A stretch of 54,648 nucleotides of DNA, from contig DBPP01000003.1 of assembly GCA_002305575.1 (NCBI GenBank), forward strand, positions 1-54,648, given 5' to 3'. Each line of letters begins with the position of its first letter. The first letter of the stretch is position 1. Under the pieces are notes generated by a model. It made no database searches. It saw nothing but the letters and a program-made list of their open reading frames with translations, and was not told the DNA's origin. The translations under genes and the position numbers were made by a program. Origin of the DNA: Ruminococcaceae bacterium UBA1417. Lineage in GTDB: Bacteria > Bacillota > Clostridia > Oscillospirales > Acutalibacteraceae. Of the stretch, positions 30,713-39,848 are shown piece after piece.

Positions 30713-31591
30713 ATGGTAAAGAGTATGACCGGCTATGGCCGCTGCGAAGAAACTGTTGACGGCCGGCGCATCACGGTGGAACTGAAATCGGTCAACCACA
30801 AATATTTTGAGTTTTCACCCCGTGTGACGCGCGGCTACGGCTTTCTGGAGGATAAACTGAAGAATTATGTGCAGAGCCGGGTGGCACGCGGTAAAATCGA
30901 TCTGTTCCTCAGCATCGAAACGCTGGAGGACGCCGATGTGATTGTCAGCGTCAACCACTCGCTTGCTGCGGGATATATTGCGGCGCTCCGGGAAATCACC
31001 GAGCGCTATAAGCTGCCCGATACGGTTACGGTGAATTCGCTTTCGCGCTATTCCGATATTTTCTCCGTCCACAAGGCGCCTGAGGATGAAGAGGCGATCT
31101 GGACGGCTGTCCGTGCGGTGACGGAGAAGGCGGTCGACGCGTTTATTGCGATGCGGGAAACGGAAGGGCGCCGCCTGTATGAAGATGTCATGTCGCGTGC
31201 CAAGGTGATTCTCGCGCTCGTGGACAAAATCGAGGCGCGCTCGCCGGAAACCGTCCGGGAATACCGGGAGCGCCTTGAAGCCAAGCTGCGCGAGGTTTTG
31301 AACGATACGACGATCGACGAACAGCGTATCCTTACGGAAGCGGCCATTTTCGCCGATAAGGTCGCCGTTGCCGAGGAGACGGTCCGGCTGCGGAGTCATT
31401 TTGAACAGCTTCAGGCGATGCTTGAGGCCGAGGTGCCTTCCGGGCGCAAAATGGACTTTCTCGTGCAGGAGATGAACCGGGAGACAAACACAATCGGCTC
31501 CAAGGCGAGCGATGCGCAGATTGCGTATATGGTTGTCGATATCAAGGCGGAGATCGAGAAGATTCGCGAGCAAATTCAGAACATCGAGTAA
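30713..31591 (+). CDS. yicC: YicC-type endoribonuclease
   Basis: This 292-residue protein begins VKSMTGYGRCEETVDGRRIT and continues VELKSVNHKYFE, the invariant YicC start. The C-terminal DUF1732 part has EEIPSGRKMDFL-like text (AEVPSGRKMDFLVQEMNRE, TNTIGSKASD) and ends KIREQIQNIE. The Escherichia homologue is an endoribonuclease acting on small RNAs. ATG 30713 with AGGAAAAGAG upstream is chosen; an in-frame upstream start is only the open end of the frame. It leads a conserved clostridial series with remA, gmk and rpoZ. Confidence 0.95.
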   Translation: MVKSMTGYGRCEETVDGRRITVELKSVNHKYFEFSPRVTRGYGFLEDKLKNYVQSRVARGKIDLFLSIETLEDADVIVSVNHSLAAGYIAALREITERYKLPDTVTVNSLSRYSDIFSVHKAPEDEEAIWTAVRAVTEKAVDAFIAMRETEGRRLYEDVMSRAKVILALVDKIEARSPETVREYRERLEAKLREVLNDTTIDEQRILTEAAIFADKVAVAEETVRLRSHFEQLQAMLEAEVPSGRKMDFLVQEMNRETNTIGSKASDAQIAYMVVDIKAEIEKIREQIQNIE

Positions 31592-31612
31592 ACCGGAAGG
31601 AGCTGGAGAACC

Positions 31613-31882
31613 GTGCAGCTTGTGAACATAGGCTTTGGCAATATGGTTTCCGCCGATCGCGTGATTGCGATTGTTGGACCGGAATCCGCACCGATTAAGC
31701 GTATTGTACAGGATTCCAGAGAGCGCGGTGCGCTGATCGATGCGACATGCGGCCGAAAGACACGGACTGTGATCATCACGGACAGCGACCATGTCGTGCT
31801 TTCCGCGTTGCAACCGGAAACCGTTTCCAATCGCTTTGGTGGACGCGCCGCCGCAGAGGACGAGGCGGAAAGCGCGCTGTGA
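31613..31882 (+). CDS. remA: RemA/DUF370 regulator
   Basis: This 89-residue protein starts at GTG 31613 after GGAAGGAG. It contains LVNIGFGNMVSADRVIAIVG, SAPIKRIVQDSRERGALIDA and TCGRKTRTVIITDSDHVVLS, the full RemA signature. In Bacillus it is a DNA-binding activator of matrix genes that forms ring-like oligomers. In clostridia it is found, as here, between yicC and gmk, so its regulatory target need not be biofilm. The C-terminal acidic extension is variable. Confidence 0.95.
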   Translation: MQLVNIGFGNMVSADRVIAIVGPESAPIKRIVQDSRERGALIDATCGRKTRTVIITDSDHVVLSALQPETVSNRFGGRAAAEDEAESAL

Positions 31883-31989
31883 GGCCGCGCTGTACCGAAA
31901 GGGAATGGATGCGTGCAGGCACGGCGGCTGAAAAACGGCGGTCGCCTGCTGAATAGGACGGCTTCAGGAGAAGTCAGGGGGAATACTGA

Positions 31990-32598
31990 ATGAAAAAAGG
32001 TCTGTTGATTGTTGTTTCGTCGCCTTCCGGCGGCGGAAAAGGCACAATCCTGAAAGCGCTTTTCGCGCGAAACAAGAACCTGCGCATGTCGGTTTCGGCG
32101 ACGACGCGGGCACCGCGCGCGGGCGAGCAGGATGGCGTGCACTACTACTTTATCACCAAGGAGCAGTTCCGGCAGAACATCGCAGACGGGGCGATGCTGG
32201 AATACGCCGAATACTGTGAAAATTTTTACGGGACGCCGAAGGCGCCGATCCAGGCCTGGCTCGACGAAGGGTACGACGTTGTGCTTGAAATTGAGGTGCA
32301 GGGTGGCCGGCAGATCAAAGCCGTCGCGCCGGATTGCGTGAGCCTGTTTATCCTGCCGCCGTCGCTCGAGGTGCTCGAAAAACGGCTTCGGGGCCGTGGT
32401 ACGGAGACGGACAGCGTCATCCGGAAACGCCTCCATGCAGCGGAGGAGGAAATCCGCTGTGTCAAGGATTACGATTATGCCGTCATCAACGACACGGTCG
32501 AGCAGGCCGTGTGCGAAATTGAGTCAATTTTAGCCGCGGAGAAGCTTCGCGTTTCCCGTGAAGCCGATATCGCAGAAAGGATTTTGAACCATGCTTAA
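31990..32598 (+). CDS. gmk: Guanylate kinase
   Basis: This 202-residue P-loop kinase phosphorylates GMP or dGMP with ATP. The P-loop is SSPSGGGKGT (about 10-19, Lys17). The GMP-binding region is SVSATTRAPRAGEQDGVHYY, followed by EYAEYCENFYGTPK. The lid is in RLRGRGTETDSVIRKRL. GGGGGAATAC precedes the ATG. It overlaps rpoZ by 8 bases, the usual gmk-rpoZ pairing. Confidence 0.97.
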   Translation: MKKGLLIVVSSPSGGGKGTILKALFARNKNLRMSVSATTRAPRAGEQDGVHYYFITKEQFRQNIADGAMLEYAEYCENFYGTPKAPIQAWLDEGYDVVLEIEVQGGRQIKAVAPDCVSLFILPPSLEVLEKRLRGRGTETDSVIRKRLHAAEEEIRCVKDYDYAVINDTVEQAVCEIESILAAEKLRVSREADIAERILNHA

Positions 32599-32803
32599 AC
32601 CTTCTTCCAACATCATCAAAACACCGCACAAGAGCTACTATTCTGTTGTGATCGCCGTTGCCAAACGCGCAAGACAGATTGTCGAGCAGGCGGAAGAGAA
32701 CAACGAAATCATCGTGGAAAAGCCTGTGGATTTGGCTGTGCAGGATTTTGTGGAGGATAAGTTCCGGATCATTGAGCCGGAAATTGTGGATGACAACGTG
32801 TGA
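32591..32803 (+). CDS. rpoZ: RNA polymerase omega subunit
   Basis: A 70-residue protein with the short clostridial omega pattern: MLKPSSNIIKTPHKSYYSVV, then IAVAKRARQIVEQAE near the beta-prime clamp-binding region. Its start lies inside the end of gmk. No coaBC gene follows, unlike the common arrangement; priA comes directly after it. Confidence 0.9.
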   Translation: MLKPSSNIIKTPHKSYYSVVIAVAKRARQIVEQAEENNEIIVEKPVDLAVQDFVEDKFRIIEPEIVDDNV

Positions 32804-32821
32804 TTTAAAGGAGTTTTGAAG

Positions 32822-35263
32822 TTGCTTCTGGTCCAGTTGGCGGTCGAGAACACGACCTACCGTTTTGATAAGCCGTTCACCTACCGGGTACCGCAGGCGT
32901 TGGCCGCCAAGGTTTGCCCGGGCGTGCGCGTGACGGCGCCATTTGGCGCAGGCAACCGCATGCGTGTGGGGATGGTGCTTTCCACACAGGAGGCGCCATC
33001 GGCGGACGCGCGGCTGAAGACGGTGGAAAGTGTTTTGGACAGCGAGCCGCTTTTGAGCGCGGAAATGCTGGCGCTCGTCCCATGGATGAAAAGCCGGTAT
33101 TACTGCACGCTGTTTGAGGCGGCCAAGCTGATGTTCCCGGCTGGCATCGGGTACAAGATCGTCAACCGATACCGGATCAGCGCGGCGTTTAAGGATTATG
33201 ACCGCGACGCCTACGATGCGCTTGCGTGGCAGATCATCCGGTTGCTTTCGGAAGAGAAGGCCGGTCTGACCGGCGCGCAACTTTCTGCAAAGCTTGGTGT
33301 GGACGAAAAGTGCGAGGCGATGCAGGCGCTGCTTGAGCGCGGCATTGTCATCTGTGAAAACGCTGCGTCGCGCAATTTGAACGATGCGACAGCCCGAATG
33401 GTCTGCGCTGTACCGGATTTTTCCGGTAAGCTTTCGTCAAAGCAGCAAAGCGCTTACGATACGCTTTGTGCGGCAGGTACGGTATCGGTGCGCGAGCTGT
33501 GCTATTATACGGGTGTGAGTACGGCGGTGGTCAAGGCGCTCTTCGATAAGGGCGCTGCGGAAAGCTTTACGGTTGAGCGCTTCCGCCGCCCCAAATTTTC
33601 GGGCGGCGGAAGCGTCGTCTTGCCTGAGGCGCTTTCCCCGGAGCAAGCGCGCGTTGCAGAAAGCATTGTGCGCGAATGCGACGAGCCGGCACCCGCCATG
33701 GCGCTGCTCTACGGCATCACCGGTTCGGGTAAAACGGCGGTGTTCCTGCATGTAATCCGCCATGTCCTCCGGTCGGGGCGCGGTGTGATCGTCACGGTGC
33801 CGGAAATTTCGCTGACGCCCCAGACGCTGGCGGTTTTCACAGCGGCATTTGGCGATACCGTGGCGGTGTTTCACAGTGGCCTTTCGATGGGCGAGCGCAT
33901 GGACGAGTGGAAACGGGTGCGCAGCGGCCAGGCGCGCATCGTTGTGGGCACGCGTTCGGCTGTGTTTGCGCCGGTGCACAACCTTGGCCTGATCGTCATG
34001 GACGAGGAGCAAGAAAGCACCTATAAGTCGGAGAGCAGCCCGCGTTACCATGCGCGGGAGATCGCGAAGTTCCGTGTTCACTACAACAATGCGTATGGAT
34101 TGCTCTGCTCCGCGACGCCATCGCTGGAATCCTATTATCTGGCGCAGAACGGAAAATACCGTTTTCACGCGCTTTTGAACCGTTACGGGGACGCGCTTGT
34201 ACCCGATGTGCAGCTTGTCGACATGAACGGTGAAGACGTTTATCGCGGCAAGCCGTTGATCAGCATGGCACTGGCACGTGCGATTTCTGAAAATCTTGCG
34301 ATCGGGCGCCAGTCGATCGTCTTGCTCAACCGCCGGGGATACCACACTTACGCTGTTTGCAAAAACTGCAAGACGGTTGTCACCTGCCCGAACTGCTCGA
34401 TTTCGATGACCTATCATGCGGCGAATCACCGCCTGATGTGTCACTATTGCGGGCATTCCGAACCGGCGCAGGTGCGCTGCGCGGTCTGTGGCGGGACGGA
34501 TATCGCGTTTTCTGGCGGCGGCACGCAGAAGGCGGAGGACCAGTTGTCCGAAGCTTTCCCACAGGCGCGTATTCTTCGTTTGGATACCGATACGACCGCC
34601 AACAAATACGCGCTTGAAAAAAAGCTCGCTGCATTTGCGCAGGGCGAATACGATATCATGGTCGGCACGCAAATGGTCGCCAAAGGACTGGATTTCGAAA
34701 ATGTCACCCTGGTCGGTGTGCTTTCAGCGGATCAGTCGCTCTACAGCGACGATTATCGCAGCAACGAACGCACCTTTGATTTGCTCACACAGGTAGTGGG
34801 GCGCGCGGGGCGCGGGCGGTATCGCGGTACGGCGTTGATCCAGACCCATGTGCCGGAAAACCCCTACCTGCGTCTGGCGGCCCGACAGGACTACGCGCGA
34901 TTTTACGAAACGGAAATTCGCTTTCGGCGGGCGATGCTGTACCCGCCGTTTTGCGATATTTTGCAAATCGGATTTGTGGGGGAGAAAGAGGAAAATGTCC
35001 GCGATGCGGCAGAATGCTTCTCGGCCCGCCTCACGGAGACCTTCAGCCGGGACTATCCGGCGCTGCCGCTGCGCCTGCTGCGCGCTTCGGCTGCCTCGGT
35101 TTCCCGAATGGGCGGCAAGTACCGCTATAAAATCATCATGAAATACAAGAATACAAAGCAGTTTCGGGAAATCATTGCCGCGCTGCTCGCGGATTTTGCC
35201 GCAGACAGGCGGTTTCAGGCGGTGACGGCGTATGCCGACCCGAATCCCGACACGATTTTATAA
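32822..35263 (+). CDS. priA: Primosomal replication-restart helicase PriA
   Basis: About 813 residues. The TTG at 32822 is favoured over TTG 32816 because AAAGGAG (32807-32813) then has a normal spacing. The N-terminal DNA-binding domain (TYRFDKPFTYRVP) is followed by a superfamily 2 helicase with Walker A GITGSGKT, DEEQ box and TVPEISLTPQ. Zinc-binding cysteines follow (CKNCKTVVTCPNCS, CHYCGHSEPAQVRCAVC), then the second helicase lobe with GTQMVAKGLDFENVTLVG and RAGRGRYRG. It restarts stalled replication forks. It precedes def and fmt as in most Firmicutes. Confidence 0.96.
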   Translation: MLLVQLAVENTTYRFDKPFTYRVPQALAAKVCPGVRVTAPFGAGNRMRVGMVLSTQEAPSADARLKTVESVLDSEPLLSAEMLALVPWMKSRYYCTLFEAAKLMFPAGIGYKIVNRYRISAAFKDYDRDAYDALAWQIIRLLSEEKAGLTGAQLSAKLGVDEKCEAMQALLERGIVICENAASRNLNDATARMVCAVPDFSGKLSSKQQSAYDTLCAAGTVSVRELCYYTGVSTAVVKALFDKGAAESFTVERFRRPKFSGGGSVVLPEALSPEQARVAESIVRECDEPAPAMALLYGITGSGKTAVFLHVIRHVLRSGRGVIVTVPEISLTPQTLAVFTAAFGDTVAVFHSGLSMGERMDEWKRVRSGQARIVVGTRSAVFAPVHNLGLIVMDEEQESTYKSESSPRYHAREIAKFRVHYNNAYGLLCSATPSLESYYLAQNGKYRFHALLNRYGDALVPDVQLVDMNGEDVYRGKPLISMALARAISENLAIGRQSIVLLNRRGYHTYAVCKNCKTVVTCPNCSISMTYHAANHRLMCHYCGHSEPAQVRCAVCGGTDIAFSGGGTQKAEDQLSEAFPQARILRLDTDTTANKYALEKKLAAFAQGEYDIMVGTQMVAKGLDFENVTLVGVLSADQSLYSDDYRSNERTFDLLTQVVGRAGRGRYRGTALIQTHVPENPYLRLAARQDYARFYETEIRFRRAMLYPPFCDILQIGFVGEKEENVRDAAECFSARLTETFSRDYPALPLRLLRASAASVSRMGGKYRYKIIMKYKNTKQFREIIAALLADFAADRRFQAVTAYADPNPDTIL

Positions 35264-35285
35264 ATAGAGGAAAGGAGCCATGTTC

Positions 35286-35765
35286 ATGGCACGCAGAAAC
35301 ATTGTGAAGGCCGGCGACGAGGTACTGACCAAGATGTGCCGGCCGGTGGAAAAATTTGACGCCAAGCTTTGGACGCTGCTCGACGATATGTACGAGACGA
35401 TGACGGCTGCCAACGGTGTTGGCCTTGCTGCACCGCAGGTTGGCCTGTTGCGCCGCGTGGTGGTTATCGATGTTGGCGAAGGCCGTATTGAGCTGATCAA
35501 CCCCGAGATTGTGGAAACTGCCGGCGAGCAGGACGGCGCGGAAGGCTGTCTGTCGTTCCCGGGCGAATGGGGCATGGTTTGCCGTCCAATGCACGTCAAG
35601 GTGCGCGCGCAGGATCGCCACGGAAAGACGTTTGAAATTTCCGGTTCCGAATTGCTTGCACGGGCGTTTTGCCACGAGATTGACCACCTGAACGGCGTGT
35701 GCTTTACCGAGCGCGCGAGCCGGATGCTCGACCCGGAGGAGTTGGAGCAGGGGGGCAACGCATGA
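35286..35765 (+). CDS. def: Peptide deformylase
   Basis: A metallohydrolase of about 159 residues that removes N-formyl groups from nascent proteins. Three motifs are complete: GVGLAAPQVG, EGCLSFPG (metal ligand Cys88) and HEIDHLNG (His130, Glu131, His134). ATG 35286 gives the best spacing from GGAAAGGAG; ATG 35280 is possible. The stop overlaps the fmt start (ATGA), coupling deformylase and formyltransferase synthesis. Confidence 0.97.
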   Translation: MARRNIVKAGDEVLTKMCRPVEKFDAKLWTLLDDMYETMTAANGVGLAAPQVGLLRRVVVIDVGEGRIELINPEIVETAGEQDGAEGCLSFPGEWGMVCRPMHVKVRAQDRHGKTFEISGSELLARAFCHEIDHLNGVCFTERASRMLDPEELEQGGNA

Positions 35766-36679
35766 GAATTGTTTTCATGGGGACGCCGGATTTTGCGGTG
35801 CCGAGCCTTGAAGCGTTGCTCGCGCGCGGGCATGAGATTGCGGGGGTTTACACGCAGCCCGATAAGCCAAAGGGACGCGGGCAAAAGCTGCTGCCGCCGC
35901 CGGTCAAAACGTTGGCGCTCGAGCATGGCATTCCGGTATATCAGCCGGCGACGCTGCGCACGGAAGAAGCCGCACAGACGCTGCGCGCGCTCCGGCCGGA
36001 GTTAATTGTTGTGGCAGCGTATGGTAAATTGCTGCCGCCTGCTGTGTTGACCATCCCGCCGAAGGGGTGCATCAACGTGCATGGCTCCTTGCTGCCGAAG
36101 TACCGCGGCGCAGCCCCGATTCAATGGGCCGTCATCAACGGCGAAAAGACGGCTGGCGTTACCATCATGCAGATGGCTGAAGGCATGGACACCGGCGATA
36201 TGCTCCAGAAGGTTGAGACGACTGTCGGCGAAAATGAGACCGCCGGTGAGCTTTTCGACCGCCTCAAGGTGTTGGGCGCTGAGCTGCTGGTTGATACGAT
36301 CGACCGGCTTGACGATATTGTGCCTGAGCCGCAGAACGAGGCGGAGGCCACGCACGCGCCGATGATCCAGAAGGATATGGGCGCAGTCGATTGGACGCAG
36401 CCGGCGCAGACGGTGCACAATCTGGTGCGCGGGCTGAACCCGTGGCCAGCCGCGTATTTCACACTCAGCGGCAAACGCATCAAACTCTATCGCACGCAGA
36501 TTGTGCGAGCGCAGGGAGATCCCGGCATGTTGACGGAGCGGGACGGAGAAATGACCGTGTTCTGTGGCAGGGATGCTGTACAACTCACGGAAATACAACC
36601 CGAAAACGGAAAGCGCATGCGCGGCAGTGCGTATCTGCGCGGCCATCCGCTTATGGGTGATATGGTAAGGGTACGGTAA
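35762..36679 (+). CDS. fmt: Methionyl-tRNA formyltransferase
   Basis: This 305-residue enzyme formylates initiator Met-tRNA using 10-formyl-tetrahydrofolate. It begins IVFMGTPDFAVPSLEALL and carries the folate/catalytic signature VHGSLLPKYRGAAPIQWAVI with NGE and MAEGMDTGDML. The C-terminal tRNA-binding domain holds LVRGLNPWPAAYF. It overlaps def by four bases and is one base before rsmB. Confidence 0.97.
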   Translation: MRIVFMGTPDFAVPSLEALLARGHEIAGVYTQPDKPKGRGQKLLPPPVKTLALEHGIPVYQPATLRTEEAAQTLRALRPELIVVAAYGKLLPPAVLTIPPKGCINVHGSLLPKYRGAAPIQWAVINGEKTAGVTIMQMAEGMDTGDMLQKVETTVGENETAGELFDRLKVLGAELLVDTIDRLDDIVPEPQNEAEATHAPMIQKDMGAVDWTQPAQTVHNLVRGLNPWPAAYFTLSGKRIKLYRTQIVRAQGDPGMLTERDGEMTVFCGRDAVQLTEIQPENGKRMRGSAYLRGHPLMGDMVRVR

Positions 36680-36680
36680 T

Positions 36681-38015
36681 ATGGCAACTTCATCGCGGAA
36701 AGCGGCGCTCGCGGCTCTCAATGCCGTGACGCAGAACGAAGGGTATTCAAATATTGTGATCGATCAGGCGATCCGCACCGCGGGGCTTGCCCCACGCGAT
36801 GCTGCGCTTGCGGCCGCCCTCTTTTACGGTGTGCTGGAAAAACGCATGACGCTGGATTATGCGATCCGCCGTTTTCTGGCGAAGCCCAAGCAGAAAATGG
36901 ACGAGACGGTGCTGAATATTCTGCGCATTGGGGCGTATCAGATGCTGTACCTCGATAAAATTCCGGACTCCGCGGCGGTCAATGAGGCTGTGCTCTGTGC
37001 TGAAAGTTACCAGCACGGGCGATACAAGGGGTTTGTGAATGCCGTTCTGCGCAGCTTGGCGCGTGGAAAAGCGGATATTCCATCGCCGGAAAGCGAGAGC
37101 GTCCGGTGGAATATTCCGCAGGCAGTGATCGATATCTGGCGCAGGGATTACGGCGCGCCGCTTACGGAAAAGCTCTTGGAAGCGATGGCCGGACGTGCCG
37201 AGACTTTCTTGCGTGTGAATGCTTTGAAAACAACGGCGGCGCAACTGCTTGAGAAGCTGTCCCCATCCGTCGCCGCACCGGTTTCGGCGTTGCCTGAAGC
37301 GTTGCGCCTGCATGGCGCCGGGGACCCGACAGCGCTGCCGGGATTTTCCGAGGGCCTGTTCCATGTGCAGGACCTTTCCTCGCAGCTCCTGTGCGCGCTT
37401 GTTGATCCACAGCCGGGAGAATGCGTGGCGGATGTATGCGCGGCACCCGGCGGAAAAAGTTTTACGATGGCCGAACGGATGGAAAACCGCGGAAGGCTCG
37501 ACGCCTTTGATTTGTACAAGGGTCGGGTAAACCTGATCCGTAAGGGCGCGCAGCGGCTGGGGCTTTCCATCCTGTCGGCGGCGGTGCGTGATGCCGCTAA
37601 GGGTGCGTGCAGCGCACAATACGACCGCGTGCTGTGCGATGTGCCGTGTTCCGGTTTGGGCGTGATCCGGAGGAAGCCGGAGATCCGCTATAAAAAGCCC
37701 GAAAGCTTTGCGGCGCTGCCGGCGCTGCAACTCAAGATTCTCACGCATTCCGCGGGGCTTGTCCGGCCGGGCGGTTTGCTGTTCTACTCGACCTGCACAT
37801 TGCATCAGGCTGAAAATGGCGCGGTTGTATCGGCATTTCTCGAACAAAACCCGGCGTTTGAACCGTATGCGCTGCCGGTGTCCGGTGTGGCGCGTTCTGT
37901 TCCGGCGGAACCGGCGCACATGCTGACGATGATGCCGATGGATTTCGGCGGAGATGGTTTCTTTGCTGCCGGCCTGCGCAGAAAAGAAAGTCCGGTGACG
38001 GAAAGGACGGGATAA
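36681..38015 (+). CDS. rsmB: 16S rRNA m5C967 methyltransferase
   Basis: This 444-residue protein has an N-terminal NusB-like RNA-binding domain (AALAALNAVTQNEGYSNIVI, YGVLEKRMTLDYAI). The SAM-dependent Rossmann methyltransferase has DVCAAPGGKSFTMAE, the VLCDVPCSGLGVIRRKPEIR motif and the nucleophilic cysteine in YSTCTLHQAEN. It follows fmt by one base. Residues FHVQDLSSQLL are typical of RsmB/Sun proteins. Confidence 0.96.
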   Translation: MATSSRKAALAALNAVTQNEGYSNIVIDQAIRTAGLAPRDAALAAALFYGVLEKRMTLDYAIRRFLAKPKQKMDETVLNILRIGAYQMLYLDKIPDSAAVNEAVLCAESYQHGRYKGFVNAVLRSLARGKADIPSPESESVRWNIPQAVIDIWRRDYGAPLTEKLLEAMAGRAETFLRVNALKTTAAQLLEKLSPSVAAPVSALPEALRLHGAGDPTALPGFSEGLFHVQDLSSQLLCALVDPQPGECVADVCAAPGGKSFTMAERMENRGRLDAFDLYKGRVNLIRKGAQRLGLSILSAAVRDAAKGACSAQYDRVLCDVPCSGLGVIRRKPEIRYKKPESFAALPALQLKILTHSAGLVRPGGLLFYSTCTLHQAENGAVVSAFLEQNPAFEPYALPVSGVARSVPAEPAHMLTMMPMDFGGDGFFAAGLRRKESPVTERTG

Positions 38016-38019
38016 AGGC

Positions 38020-39063
38020 TTGGAAAAAACGGATATCAAGTCGATGCAACTCGAGGAGCTGCAGTCGGCCTTCCAGCAGCTTGGACTGCAAAAATACCGG
38101 GCGGCGCAGGTTTACCGCTGGCTGCATCAGGGCGGTGTCTCTTCCTTCGAGGAAATGACGGACCTGTCCAAGGCGTTGCGCGCTTCGCTCGCTGAATCCT
38201 TCGAAATCCGACATGCGGAAATTGCGATTCGCCGCGTTTCAAAACTGGACGGTACGATAAAATATCTGTTTCGCCTGTACGACGGTGAAACGGTTGAATC
38301 GGTGCTCATGCAGTACAAGCACGGCTACACCATTTGTATTTCCACACAAGTGGGCTGCCGGATGGGCTGCACGTTCTGCGCGACCGGCAAGAGCGGGTTT
38401 TCACGCAATCTTGCGCCGAGTGAGATGCTCTCCGAAATCCAAACAGCACAGAAAGATCTGGGCACGCGGATCTCCAATGTGGTTTTGATGGGTATGGGGG
38501 AGCCGCTCGATAATTATTTGAATGTTTTGCGATTTTTGGAGCTTGTTTCGTCCGAAAACGGGCTTAATATTGGTATGCGGCACATTTCGCTTTCTACCTG
38601 TGGGCTTGTGGATAAGATCTACGACCTTGCAGACCGAAAGTTGCAGCTGACGCTTTCTGTTTCGCTGCATGCCCCAAACGATGAAATCCGGAACCGTACA
38701 ATGCCGGTCAATCGAAAATGGAATGTGGAGGCACTGCTCAAAAGCTGCCGCTATTATTCCGATGTGACCGGTCGGCGGATCTCCTTTGAATATGCGATGA
38801 TCAGCGGCGTCAATGACAGCGACGCATGTGCGCTCGAGCTTGCGTCTCGACTGCGCGGTATCATCAGCCATGTGAATCTGATTCCGGTCAACGACGTGAC
38901 CGGGACCGGCTACCGCAAAAGCGGGGAGGAAAGACTCAGAAAATTTACGGCGATACTCGAAAGAAAAGGTATTACCGCTACGGTCCGGCGCACGCTCGGA
39001 TCTGATATTGAAGCGTCCTGCGGCCAGCTTCGCAGGCGCAACCAACAAGGAGGGACATTATAA
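38020..39063 (+). CDS. rlmN: Dual-specificity RNA methyltransferase RlmN
   Basis: This 347-residue radical SAM enzyme makes 2-methyladenosine in 23S rRNA and some tRNAs. The cluster motif CRMGCTFC has Cys113, Cys117 and Cys120, in the context STQVGCRMGCTFCATGKSGF. GMGEPLDN binds SAM, and the C-terminal catalytic cysteine is in SDIEASCGQLRR. The TTG start at 38020 has AAAGG upstream. It lies four bases after rsmB and abuts prpC, a standard Firmicute order. Confidence 0.97.
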   Translation: MEKTDIKSMQLEELQSAFQQLGLQKYRAAQVYRWLHQGGVSSFEEMTDLSKALRASLAESFEIRHAEIAIRRVSKLDGTIKYLFRLYDGETVESVLMQYKHGYTICISTQVGCRMGCTFCATGKSGFSRNLAPSEMLSEIQTAQKDLGTRISNVVLMGMGEPLDNYLNVLRFLELVSSENGLNIGMRHISLSTCGLVDKIYDLADRKLQLTLSVSLHAPNDEIRNRTMPVNRKWNVEALLKSCRYYSDVTGRRISFEYAMISGVNDSDACALELASRLRGIISHVNLIPVNDVTGTGYRKSGEERLRKFTAILERKGITATVRRTLGSDIEASCGQLRRRNQQGGTL

Positions 39064-39795
39064 ATGTACGCTGTGTGCAAAACCGATATCGGCCAAATGC
39101 GCAGCATGAATCAGGATGTCTGCTGTTGCGGCATCTTTGAGGACGGCAGCGCGTGGACGGTGGTCTGCGACGGCATGGGCGGCGTAAACGGCGGCAACAT
39201 TGCGAGCAGCCTGGCCAGCGAGGTCATTGCCAAAAGCCTGCAGGCAGGATTCACCCCGGACATGGGCGAGGACGCGATGCGTGAAATGATGCTTTCAGCA
39301 ATTCGGGAAGCGAACGCCGCGGTCATGCGCCGCACACAGGAGGAGCCGGCGTTGTACGGCATGGGCACAACGGCTGTAGTGACCATTGCTTCCAACGGCG
39401 TGCTGCATGTCGCCCATGCCGGAGACAGCCGATGCTACCTGAAAACCGCGCTTGGCATCAAGCAGATCACGACGGATCATTCGTATGTGCAGCAGCTTGT
39501 TGAAAGCGGCGCCATCACGGAGGACGAAGCGCGCATCCACCCGCAGCGCAACCTGATCACACGTGTCGTTGGCGTGCATCCCGAGCTGGAGTGCGATTAC
39601 GGATGCTTTGTATTTGCCCCGGGCGATATGGCCATATCCTGTACGGATGGCCTGAGCAATTATCTTGAGCGCGATACGTTGCTGTTCTTCATCAGCAATT
39701 TTGAGGGTGAGCAGCTTGCAGAGGAATTGATTCAATTTGCCAACAGCAAGGGCGGCAGCGACAACATCACTGTTGCACTCATCGAAAACCGCTGA
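39064..39795 (+). CDS. prpC: PP2C-family Ser/Thr protein phosphatase
   Basis: This 243-residue manganese-dependent phosphatase reverses phosphorylation by the PASTA kinase encoded next. Motifs: KTDIGQMRSMNQD, VVCDGMGGVNGG (metal-binding Asp), GMGTTAVV, VAHAGDSRCYL, TDHSYVQQLV and the final GGSDNITVALIE. It starts one base after rlmN behind AAGGAGGG. Confidence 0.97.
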   Translation: MYAVCKTDIGQMRSMNQDVCCCGIFEDGSAWTVVCDGMGGVNGGNIASSLASEVIAKSLQAGFTPDMGEDAMREMMLSAIREANAAVMRRTQEEPALYGMGTTAVVTIASNGVLHVAHAGDSRCYLKTALGIKQITTDHSYVQQLVESGAITEDEARIHPQRNLITRVVGVHPELECDYGCFVFAPGDMAISCTDGLSNYLERDTLLFFISNFEGEQLAEELIQFANSKGGSDNITVALIENR

Positions 39796-39810
39796 ATACA
39801 GGAGAAAGGA

Positions 39811-39843
39811 ATGGCCTTTGCACAGTACAAGGGAATAAGGTGA
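39811..39843 (+). CDS. Possible 10-codon leader peptide before prkC
   Basis: ATG 39811 follows an excellent GGAGAAAGGA site. It encodes MAFAQYKGIR and stops at TGA 39841-39843, overlapping a GTG (39840) in the prkC frame as GTGA. This may be a minigene that couples ribosomes into prkC, or simply a remnant of an old start region. Confidence 0.35.
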   Translation: MAFAQYKGIR

Positions 39844-39848
39844 TCAAC